From Terriglobia bacterium (GTDB lineage Bacteria; Acidobacteriota; Terriglobia; Terriglobales; Acidobacteriaceae): 64,000 nt of DNA. The notes below the pieces were generated by a model. The model had not been told where the DNA came from, made no database searches, and saw only the letters and a list, made by a program, of their open reading frames with translations. This document shows, piece after piece, positions 17,481 to 24,963 of the stretch (its first letter is position 1; each line of letters opens with the position of its first letter). A program made the translations under genes and the position numbers. The stretch spans positions 248,001-312,000 of the forward strand of contig JAIQFH010000001.1 of the NCBI GenBank assembly GCA_020073385.1. Direction: 5' to 3'.

Positions 17481-19550
17481 ATGGCCGAGACGAAGGGAAT
17501 ATCGCGACGTCAGTTTGTGGGTTCTGCAGCCGCAGTGGCGGCCGTTTCATCCTTGGCGGGTAAATCCGTTCTCGCCGCTGCCAGCGCGAAAGGCTCGACG
17601 CTTGCAAGCAGTACGCTGCGCGACGATTCGAATTGGAAGGAGCAAGGCGTAGAAAATTTGGCGAAGTCTCCCCATGCCAAGTTGCACGACATCCCAGTGC
17701 ATGCGGTGACGATCCAGAGCGGATTCTGGGCGCGGCGACGAGAGATCAACGTCACCAAGAGTATTCCCAGCATGCATGATCTGCTCGAGGCCAACGGCCG
17801 CATGAACAATTTTCGACGGCTGGTGGGAAAGAGTAAAGCCCAACAGATCGGTCCGGTGTTTTCCGACTCCGACGTGTACAAGTGGACCGAGGCCGTCGGA
17901 TTTGCCTTGCAGTCCGGCGACCGTGCGGAACTGCGGCAAATGGCGGAAAAACTGATCGACGAAGTTGTCGCTGTTCAGGAGCCTAACGGTTATCTGAACA
18001 CCTACTACCAGGAAGATCGCAAGTCACTGCGGATGCTGCCCCAAACGCAAACGACTGGGCACGAACTTTACAACATCGGTCACATGCTGCAGGGAGCAAC
18101 TGCGTACTATCGCGCGACGGGCGATCGCAAATTGCTGGATGCGGGGATTCGGTTCGTTGACGACTTTTTGTTGCCCAATTACGGTCCGGCTCCGAAGAAG
18201 CCTATCGTGTCGGGACATCCGGAGATCGAGATGGGCCTGATTGAGCTGTATCGCACGACCGGAGACAAGCGGCATCTGGAACTCGCGGGCTACATTCTGC
18301 AGGGAGACAAGCGAATCGATCTGCCCGAGCGTCGAACCATTTACATGTTCAGCGGAACGCCTTTCGCCGCGCGGACCAAGCTCGAAGGACATGCAGTTCG
18401 CGCCATGTATGCGTGCTGCGGCGCCACCGATTACTACATGGAGACGGGCGATGACTCTTATTGGCAAACATTGAATCGTCTCTGGAGCGATATGACCTCC
18501 ACCAAGATGTATGTCACCGGTGGCGTCGGATCGAGAGCAGAAGGCGAAGCATTTGGTGATGCTTACGAGCTTCCCAATTTCCGCGCGTACGGGGAGAGCT
18601 GTGCCGCGATCGGCAACATGATGTGGAACTGGCGAATGCTGGCGATCACTGGAGATGCCAAGTTCACTGATGTCATCGAGCGGGCGCTCTACAACGGAAT
18701 CAATTCTGGAATGTCACTCGACGGCGCGATGTATTGCTATCGCAACCCTTTGGCCTTCGACGCCTCGACCGGAGAAAAGATCCGCAATCCGTGGTACGAC
18801 GTAACCTGCTGTCCCCCGAATCTTGAGCGTACTTTCGCCTCGCTGCCGGGATATCTTTACAGCACCAGCAGTGATGGCATTTACGTGCATCTGTACGAGA
18901 ATTCGCAACTCGACTGGCATTTGGAAGATGGCACCGGACTAAAAGTGACTCAGAAGACAAACTATCCGTGGGATGGTGGAGTCGACCTCGCGGTTACGCC
19001 CGCGCAGCCTGTAGAGTTCACGGTTTTCCTGAGGATCCCGGGGTGGGCGGACAGCGCCGAAGTGAGCGTGAATGGAAAGGTGTGGACAGGAGCGGCCGCG
19101 GGAAAATATCTGAGCATTCGGCGCCGGTGGGCAGACGGTGATGTCATTCGTCTGCAGGTTGCAATGACCCCGCAACTGCTTGCAGCCAATCCACGCGTGG
19201 CAGATGACACTGGACGCATAGCGGTTCAACGCGGCCCGCTCGTTTATTGCCTCGAAGGACTTGATCAGCCTCAGGGAATTGACCTCACGGATGTTGCTCT
19301 GCGGCCGGGGAAGAAAGTTGGCGAGGAGTTCCAGAGTGAATTCCGAAAGGACCTGCTGGATGGAGTCATCGTGCTTCATCATCCGGGTCTGGCGCGTGAG
19401 AACAATGCATCCGGCACCGCTCTCTATCCCCGCTACAACGGAGAGTCCGTAAAGACTCGTAGCTTGGATCTCACGTTCATACCCTATTACGCGTGGTCGA
19501 ATCGAATGGCGACTGCGATGCAAGTGTGGACGCCTTTGCTGGCATCCTGA
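17481..19550 (+). CDS. Beta-L-arabinofuranosidase-like enzyme, glycoside hydrolase family 127 (DUF1680)
   Basis: Predicted 689-residue exported enzyme. GGGGAG lies upstream of the ATG, and MAETKGISRRQFVGSAAAVA is a Tat signal. The GH127 alpha/alpha barrel is recognised by NGYLNTYYQ, TGHELYNIGHMLQGA, YVTGGVGSRAEGEAFG, the GESCAAIGN motif (Glu near 372, Cys near 374) and VTCCPPNLERTFASLPG (Cys 443-444). In the characterised enzyme HypBA1 the equivalent Glu and three Cys bind zinc, and one Cys is the nucleophile. The residues needed for catalysis therefore appear present. Such enzymes release beta-linked L-arabinofuranose, or other sugars in related subgroups. It overlaps the start of the MFS transporter and probably heads the operon through 23909, controlled by the LacI operator. 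Confidence 0.92.
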   Translation: MAETKGISRRQFVGSAAAVAAVSSLAGKSVLAAASAKGSTLASSTLRDDSNWKEQGVENLAKSPHAKLHDIPVHAVTIQSGFWARRREINVTKSIPSMHDLLEANGRMNNFRRLVGKSKAQQIGPVFSDSDVYKWTEAVGFALQSGDRAELRQMAEKLIDEVVAVQEPNGYLNTYYQEDRKSLRMLPQTQTTGHELYNIGHMLQGATAYYRATGDRKLLDAGIRFVDDFLLPNYGPAPKKPIVSGHPEIEMGLIELYRTTGDKRHLELAGYILQGDKRIDLPERRTIYMFSGTPFAARTKLEGHAVRAMYACCGATDYYMETGDDSYWQTLNRLWSDMTSTKMYVTGGVGSRAEGEAFGDAYELPNFRAYGESCAAIGNMMWNWRMLAITGDAKFTDVIERALYNGINSGMSLDGAMYCYRNPLAFDASTGEKIRNPWYDVTCCPPNLERTFASLPGYLYSTSSDGIYVHLYENSQLDWHLEDGTGLKVTQKTNYPWDGGVDLAVTPAQPVEFTVFLRIPGWADSAEVSVNGKVWTGAAAGKYLSIRRRWADGDVIRLQVAMTPQLLAANPRVADDTGRIAVQRGPLVYCLEGLDQPQGIDLTDVALRPGKKVGEEFQSEFRKDLLDGVIVLHHPGLARENNASGTALYPRYNGESVKTRSLDLTFIPYYAWSNRMATAMQVWTPLLAS

Positions 19551-20839
19551 CCGGTCATTTCACATTTCTGGGGACAACCACGAGGTCGAGTCGATTGTTG
19601 CGCTGGAGAATTGCTGTACTGGTGGGTGTGGCGATAGCGATCAGCTATCTGGATCGTCAGACCCTTCCGGTTGCAGTGAGTGCCATCGCGAAAGATATCC
19701 CGCTCTCAAACACGCAATTCTCAACCCTGCAGTCGGCCTTTTTGTTTTCTTACGCATTCATGTATGCCGGAGGAGGGAAGTTAACTGATGCCCTTGGAAC
19801 ACGACTGGGGTTCACGGTCATCATGATTTTCTGGTCGCTGGCTTGCGCGAGTCACGCACTCGCTCTGAGCTTTGGGATGCTGGCGGTAAGCAGGTTCCTG
19901 CTCGGCATGGGCGAGGGTGGAGGCTTTCCCGCTGCGACTAGGGCGGTCGCAGAGTGGTTTCCTGCACAGGACCGGGCGTCGGCGATGGGCATCATCAACG
20001 CCGGAACGTCGGTGGGAGCGGTGATTGCGCCGCCGTTAATTGCGTTCACTCTGGGCTTTGCGAGCTGGCGCTGGATATTCCTGATTTCCGGAGCATTCGG
20101 TCTTTTGTGGACAGTGTGGTGGCGACGCTCATATTTTTTGCCCGAGGCGCACTCTGATCATTCCAACCATTACGAGATGCCAGGCGAGTCCAAAAACAAT
20201 CCGCGATGGATCGGCCTCCTGCGTCTTCGGGAGGTGTGGGGCTTGATTATCGCAAAATTCCTGAGCGATGCTGCCTGGTATTTCTATCTGTTCTGGTTGC
20301 CAAAGTATTTGTACGACGCGCGCGGCTTCGACACCAAGGCGGTCGGCACGTTCGCGTGGATTCCTTATGCGGCCGCTGGAGTCGGATGTTTAGCTGGCGG
20401 CTGGTTTTCAAGTTACCTGGTGCGACGTCATTTCTCGTTGGACGTAGCGAGAAAACTGGCTCTGGGGCTCAGTGCGGCGGTGATGCCGCTCATCATCCTG
20501 GTTCCGCATGTTGCTATCTCTTGGGCGATTGCCATCTTTAGCGTGGCGTATTTCGGACAGCAATCCTGGTCGACGCTCGTAATGGTCCTGCCTGCTGACC
20601 TTCTGCCTCGTGGAGTGGTGGGCTCTGTAGCCGGATTGGTGGGCTTCGGCGGAGCCATGGGCGGAATCGCATTCGGGCAACTGGTCGGCTATTTACTCGA
20701 TCACGGGATCGGTTATCCCACCGTTTTCACTCTCGCGGGAATATTTCATGTGGTTGCTTTCACCGTGATTCTGGCTGCGATCCCAGCATTTCGCCCCGCC
20801 GATGTGGAACGCCGCTTGAGATATCAAGGAGCGCAATGA
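19493..20839 (+). CDS. MFS transporter, hexuronate/anion-cation symporter type
   Basis: Predicted major facilitator with about 12 membrane segments. The open frame begins with a GTG inside the GH127 gene, but the first membrane helix starts around RWRIAVLVGVAIAISYLDRQ. A TTG at 19595 preceded by GAGG is an alternative start giving about 414 residues. MFS signatures are SYLDRQTLPVAVSAIAKDI, GGKLTDALGTRLGF, and RFLLGMGEGGGFPAATRAVAEWFP, which is characteristic of the ACS/ExuT group that imports sugar acids such as hexuronates or galactonate. Overlap with GH127 upstream and a four-base ATGA overlap with the dehydratase downstream show tight coupling. It probably takes up an arabinose- or uronate-derived sugar acid. 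Confidence 0.88.
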   Translation: MVESNGDCDASVDAFAGILTGHFTFLGTTTRSSRLLRWRIAVLVGVAIAISYLDRQTLPVAVSAIAKDIPLSNTQFSTLQSAFLFSYAFMYAGGGKLTDALGTRLGFTVIMIFWSLACASHALALSFGMLAVSRFLLGMGEGGGFPAATRAVAEWFPAQDRASAMGIINAGTSVGAVIAPPLIAFTLGFASWRWIFLISGAFGLLWTVWWRRSYFLPEAHSDHSNHYEMPGESKNNPRWIGLLRLREVWGLIIAKFLSDAAWYFYLFWLPKYLYDARGFDTKAVGTFAWIPYAAAGVGCLAGGWFSSYLVRRHFSLDVARKLALGLSAAVMPLIILVPHVAISWAIAIFSVAYFGQQSWSTLVMVLPADLLPRGVVGSVAGLVGFGGAMGGIAFGQLVGYLLDHGIGYPTVFTLAGIFHVVAFTVILAAIPAFRPADVERRLRYQGAQ

Positions 20840-22008
20840 AGATCAAAGAAATTCGGACACGGGTGTTTCGATGGCGAGGCAAGATCACGACCCTGCCACC
20901 GCACTTCTGCACGAATCCAATGGACTTGTTGCAACTGCCGCAAGCGTCGATGGGCACCTTCACCTTTCACGGCTGGCTCGCAGTCGAAGTCTTCACAGAT
21001 GATGGCCTGGTCGGAATCGGAAATGCGGCTCTGGCTCCGCAAATTGTGAAACAAACGATTGACCTGTACCTGAAGCCACTCTTGATCGGACAAAATCCCT
21101 GGGACGTGGAGTTCCTGTGGCAGCACATGTATCGCAAGACAATGGCCTTTGGTCGCAAAGGCATTGGGATGGTAGCGATCAGTGCGCTGGATATTGCCCT
21201 GTGGGATCTGCTCGGTAAATCGGCGAAGCAACCAGTCTTTCGGTTGCTTGGTGGAAGGACGAAGCCAAGAATTCCGGTCTACGCGAGTCGCCTCTACGCC
21301 ACTGAGTCAAACGAGTTGGCGAAAGAAGCGAAGCGCTACAAGGATGACGGCTTCCAGGCAATGAAGCTGCGTTTTGGCTGGGGACCGGTTGATGGCGCCG
21401 AGGGTATGCAGCGCAATGTAGACCTGGTTCGCACCGTCAGAGAAGCGGTTGGAAATGGTGTCGACGTGATGGCTGACGCTTACATGGGATGGACGCTCGA
21501 CTACGCGAAGAGAATGCTTCCACTACTGGAGCCATTTCATCTGCGCTGGCTGGAAGAACCAGTGATTCCTGACGACATCCATGGCTACGCCGAGTTGAAA
21601 TCCTATGGCCGAGTCCCGATTGCAGGAGGGGAACACGAATTTAGTGTGTCCGGTTTTCGGGATTTGCTGCAGGCGCGCGCAGTGGACTATATCCAGTTCG
21701 ACACGAACCGGGTCGGGGGTATCACGCAAGCGCGCAAGATCGCTGCGCTCGCCGAGGCGCACGCGATTCCAGTCATTCCTCACGCCGGGCAGATGCACAA
21801 CTATCACGTGGTGATGGCGAGCCTCAATTCTCCGATGGCCGAGTATTTCCCTATCGTGGATGTGGAAGTCGGGAACGAATTGTTCTGGTATCTGTTTGCT
21901 GGCGAGCCCAAAGCGAAGGATGGCTATATCGACTTGGCGGACGACGTACCCGGATTTGGTCTCACGATTGACGAAGCGAACTTGCGAGACTTCGAGATTC
22001 TTCAATAA
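20836..22008 (+). CDS. Enolase-superfamily sugar-acid dehydratase, rhamnonate dehydratase-like
   Basis: Predicted 390-residue cytoplasmic enzyme of the mandelate racemase/muconate-lactonising group. The capping domain (MKIKEIRTRVFRWRGKITTL, GWLAVEVFTDDGLVGIG) is followed by the barrel: ALDIALWDLLGKSAKQPVFRL, AMKLRFGWGPVDGAEG, metal ligands in DVMADAYMGW, WLEEPV and AGGEHE, and VIPHAGQMHNYH. The FGWGPVDGAEG block resembles L-rhamnonate dehydratase more than mandelate racemase. These enzymes remove water from an aldonate to give 2-keto-3-deoxy acids, using Mg2+. The neighbouring AraD1 and dehydrogenase genes suggest a non-phosphorylative pentose or deoxysugar route. The exact aldonate is uncertain. 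Confidence 0.87.
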   Translation: MKIKEIRTRVFRWRGKITTLPPHFCTNPMDLLQLPQASMGTFTFHGWLAVEVFTDDGLVGIGNAALAPQIVKQTIDLYLKPLLIGQNPWDVEFLWQHMYRKTMAFGRKGIGMVAISALDIALWDLLGKSAKQPVFRLLGGRTKPRIPVYASRLYATESNELAKEAKRYKDDGFQAMKLRFGWGPVDGAEGMQRNVDLVRTVREAVGNGVDVMADAYMGWTLDYAKRMLPLLEPFHLRWLEEPVIPDDIHGYAELKSYGRVPIAGGEHEFSVSGFRDLLQARAVDYIQFDTNRVGGITQARKIAALAEAHAIPVIPHAGQMHNYHVVMASLNSPMAEYFPIVDVEVGNELFWYLFAGEPKAKDGYIDLADDVPGFGLTIDEANLRDFEILQ

Positions 22009-22025
22009 GGAGTGAATCAGATCTC

Positions 22026-23027
22026 ATGACTCGACTCGTTCAACTGAAGAAAGGCCCCGTGCGCCGTGTTGCTCTGGTGGAAGAACCTCATTTGCGCGTG
22101 CTCGATGGTTGCGCTTCGGTTTACGAACTTGCGAAATCGGCGATCCTGGGTGGATCCCAGCTCGGTGATCTCGTAAAGAAGAGGCTTACATCTGAACGAC
22201 TGGAATACGATCCTGTGTACAGCGGCAAATCAGAGTGGCAGATGCTGCCGCCGATCGATCATCCTGAAGAACCGACCAGGTGCATGATCTCGGGAACCGG
22301 GCTTACTCATCTCGGCAGTGCACGCGACCGGCAGTCGATGCACGCCGTAGCCACCGACGAGATGACTGACAGCATGAAGATGTTTCAGTGGGGTAAAGAT
22401 GGCGGTCGACCAGCCCTGGGGCAGATCGGAGTTCCTCCAGAGTGGTTCTACAAGGGGACAGGAACAACTCTGCGAGCGCACGGGCAAGCCCTCGAGATTC
22501 CCTGGTACGCAGAAGACGGTGGTGAGGAGGCGGAGATTGCGGGCCTCTACGTGATCGGACCGAATGGAACCCCACATCGTGTTGGAATGGCCGGAGGAAA
22601 CGAGTTTTCAGACCACCGCTTTGAAAAAACGAATTACCTCAATCTGGCAGGATCAAAACTTCGGACTTGTGCTCTCGGACCGGAACTGGTTCTGGATCCT
22701 CAGTTTTCCTCGGTGTCGGTCCAAGTGAAGATCGAACGTGAGGGAAGTATTCTCTGGTCGGGAACCTTCCGCACGGGCGAGTCGGAAATGTGCCACAGCT
22801 TGCGGAATCTTGAGCATCATCACTTCAAGTTCGAAGCACACCGCAGGCCGGGTGACGTGCATGTGCATTTCTTTGGAACCGACTGCTTGAGCTTTGGGGC
22901 GGGGATTCGACTGGGGAATGAAGATACGATTCAGGTTGCATTTGAAGGATTCGGGCGGCCACTCCGCAATGTGGTTTATGTATCCCAATCAGAGGCCGTA
23001 CCGATCGAAGTGAATTTGTTAGGGTGA
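22026..23027 (+). CDS. AraD1/GguC family protein (fumarylacetoacetate hydrolase-like fold)
   Basis: Predicted 333-residue cytoplasmic protein. Motifs in order are MTRLVQLKKGPVRRVALVEE, ISGTGLTHLGSARDRQSMH, IGVPPEWFYKGTGTTLRAHG, AGLYVIGPNGTPHRVGMAGG, NEFSDHRFEKTNYLNLAGSK and LRTCALGPEL. This pattern is that of the GguC/AraD1 group, linked by gene context to pentose and sugar-acid use in proteobacteria. It has the acidic metal-site arrangement of the fumarylacetoacetate hydrolase fold. It follows the sugar-acid dehydratase by 17 bases and would act on the 2-keto-3-deoxy acid that enzyme makes. The exact reaction in this family is not settled. Confidence 0.85.
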   Translation: MTRLVQLKKGPVRRVALVEEPHLRVLDGCASVYELAKSAILGGSQLGDLVKKRLTSERLEYDPVYSGKSEWQMLPPIDHPEEPTRCMISGTGLTHLGSARDRQSMHAVATDEMTDSMKMFQWGKDGGRPALGQIGVPPEWFYKGTGTTLRAHGQALEIPWYAEDGGEEAEIAGLYVIGPNGTPHRVGMAGGNEFSDHRFEKTNYLNLAGSKLRTCALGPELVLDPQFSSVSVQVKIEREGSILWSGTFRTGESEMCHSLRNLEHHHFKFEAHRRPGDVHVHFFGTDCLSFGAGIRLGNEDTIQVAFEGFGRPLRNVVYVSQSEAVPIEVNLLG

Positions 23028-23036
23028 CAAGAGCGA

Positions 23037-23909
23037 ATGTCAAAACCACGCGTTGCAGTCTTAGGCTTGGGAATCATGGGTGGAGGGATGGCGAATCGAC
23101 TGCTCTCCATGGGATTTCCGGTATCGGTTTACAACCGGAGCCGTGAAAAAGCAGCCAAACTCGCCGATGCCGGCGCCTTCGTCGCGGACACTCCACGCGA
23201 AGCGGCTGCGCGGTCCGAGGTAGTGATTGCTATGGTCGCCGACGATGCGGCATCCCGCGATATCTGGCTGGGCATTGATGGAGCGCTCGCCGGAGCAATA
23301 CATGGATCGCTGTTGATGGAATCGAGCACGTTGTCGGTCGGCTGGGTGAAAGAGCTCAATCGTGCTGCCACTGAGAAGAGTTGCGAGTTTCTCGATGCGC
23401 CGGTGACGGGAACGAAACCACACGCCGCAAACGGCGAGCTCTTCTTCATGGTCGGTGGGTCTTCGGTAGGATTTTCGCGCGCAAGCGAAGTTCTATCGGC
23501 ATTGGGAAGGGAGGTCTTGCATCTTGGCCCCACCGGAAGCGGCGCTCTGATCAAGCTGATCAACAACTTCGTTTGTGGAGTGGAAGCTGCAGCGTTTGCC
23601 GAAGCCATGGCCTTAGTTAATGCCGGTGGCCTGGATCGCGAAAAATGCATAGCAGTCCTGGGGAATAGTGCGCTGGCAAGCCCATTGATCAAGAGAATGC
23701 TGGCCTGCATGGAGTCAAACGACTTCACTCCAAGCTTTCCTCTCAAACTGATGGCGAAAGATATCGGTTATGCAATCACCGAAGCCCGAACCTGCGGCGT
23801 TCCGCTCGAGACAGCGGTGCCCGCGCTGGAAGTCTTCCGGCGCGCAGTAGAGCAGGGATTAGGCGACCAAGATTTCTCAGCCGTTATAAAAGCGCCGCCA
23901 AACAAATGA
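23037..23909 (+). CDS. NAD(P)-dependent oxidoreductase, 3-hydroxyisobutyrate dehydrogenase family
   Basis: Predicted 290-residue beta-hydroxyacid dehydrogenase. The Rossmann motif VAVLGLGIMGGGMANRLL is at residues 7-23. The substrate loop FLDAPVTGTKPHAANGEL is near residues 119-135, and the catalytic Lys is near residue 173 in GSGALIKLINNF. The all-alpha C-terminal domain contains LKLMAKDIGYAITEAR. Members reduce or oxidise 3-hydroxyacids, including tartronate semialdehyde and 2-hydroxy-3-oxo acids. It begins nine bases after the AraD1-like gene and is the last gene of the operon. A role in the final steps of sugar-acid breakdown is likely but not proven. Which of NAD or NADP it uses is not clear. 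Confidence 0.9.
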   Translation: MSKPRVAVLGLGIMGGGMANRLLSMGFPVSVYNRSREKAAKLADAGAFVADTPREAAARSEVVIAMVADDAASRDIWLGIDGALAGAIHGSLLMESSTLSVGWVKELNRAATEKSCEFLDAPVTGTKPHAANGELFFMVGGSSVGFSRASEVLSALGREVLHLGPTGSGALIKLINNFVCGVEAAAFAEAMALVNAGGLDREKCIAVLGNSALASPLIKRMLACMESNDFTPSFPLKLMAKDIGYAITEARTCGVPLETAVPALEVFRRAVEQGLGDQDFSAVIKAPPNK

Positions 23910-24158
23910 CTTCATCCGGTTTACAGAGTCGGACGCTCACGCATGGCAAGGGAGTATCTGCGATTGGACTAAAGGGTCGCTGGAACTCCTCTGGACGCGA
24001 AATCAACCGGTGAGGTAGTCCACGCAAACCGGTCGTAATTCAAACACCTTTGAGACTTGCAAGGTAATCGTCCGGTCCTTTACCCATCCCGGTCCAGTCC
24101 TCTCACGCGGTGGGGATAGCCAGATTCTCTATAGTCTCTAAAAATCCTGCATATCTCT

Positions 24159-24621
24159 ATGTATATTTCAAGAATTCAAATTAAGAACTTCCGGAATTTC
24201 CACGAACTCGACGTGGAGCTTGGCGAAAACGCAGTCATTGTCGGTGAAAATAAGATCGGCAAATCCAACCTATTACATGCACTTCGATTGCTCCTCGATC
24301 CTTCGCTACCCGACTCTGCTCGTCAGCTCCGTGATCAAGATTTCTGGGACGGCTTGACAAGGCCTCTCGGGAAAAAAGACGTAATCACGATCGCAATTGA
24401 TCTTGCAGATTTCGAAAAAGACGACCGAATTTCAGCTGTTCTGGGCGAGCCCGCTTAGAGCGGCAGGTGATGATATTGATGATATTAGGGAGGCAGACTA
24501 CGATTTTCTAATCTATGGCGGCGACCGTCCTGACAATAAAGTCGGTTTCGAACCTCGCAGGCGCCTGCCCCTTGATTTGCTGCATGCACTGCGTGGCGCT
24601 CCAACGGCTCCGAGAATCGGC
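24159..24621 (+). pseudogene. Remnant of an OLD-family ATP-dependent endonuclease
   Basis: The first frame (24159-24458) starts MYISRIQIKNFRNFHELDVE and has the Walker A-like IVGENKIGKSNLLHALRLLL, then RQLRDQDFWDGL and ITIAIDLADFEKDDRIS. This is the N-terminus of an OLD-type AAA ATPase/TOPRIM nuclease. It stops after 99 residues. The next frame (about 24455-24600) continues the family with EADYDFLIYGGDRPDNKVGF and RRRLPLDLLHALR, so a frameshift plus loss of some residues has occurred. After that the match ends; the TOPRIM nuclease half is missing. It lies alone between the sugar operon and a TonB receptor. It is probably debris of a defence or mobile gene; a live short protein is less likely. 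Confidence 0.78.
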
Positions 24622-24963
24622 ACGTACTGCCCTCTGCCGCTGCTCAAATTGTTTCATGGCCTCCGGAGGCATGAACTGGTCCGAAAGCCAGTTCGGAGCG
24701 CCTTCTCGGGTTGTGATTTGAATCACAGGTGGCAGTGCTAAAGCTCACAGAAAAACGATTTTTTTCTTGACATGGCGCATCTACGTCTGACTAAATACTC
24801 TGCGGTAACTGTTTTGCACTAGAGTTCACCTCGAAGCGCGGTCTCACACGCGGAGATGCGTACTCTAAGGCATTTTCTTTAGGCCCGATTCCGTAAACGT
24901 TTACAGTCTCAGGCGGTCTTTCACCGGACACGGTTGAAAGCCTGATGACCCGAGGAGGTTCGG
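24622..24963. other. Leader/promoter region of the TonB receptor at 24964
   Basis: No gene is convincing here. A plus-facing TTGACA at 24767-24772, followed by TAAATA at 24792-24797 with a 19-base spacer, could be a promoter. A perfect LacI-type palindrome lies further down at 24893-24904. Confidence 0.4.
24893..24904 (+). promoter_or_regulatory. Perfect LacI-family operator palindrome before a TonB receptor
   Basis: GTAAACGTTTAC, a perfect 12-bp palindrome, 59 bases before the TonB receptor start. It is one base different from the operators at 12285 and 17423. If transcription begins at the candidate promoter near 24767-24797, the site would lie in the leader and act as a roadblock; otherwise an unseen promoter overlaps it. 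Confidence 0.75.

Noticed and set aside
24508..24726. 72-residue minus-strand frame over the OLD remnant
   Set aside because: It is the complement of the recognisable OLD-family segment and has no support of its own.
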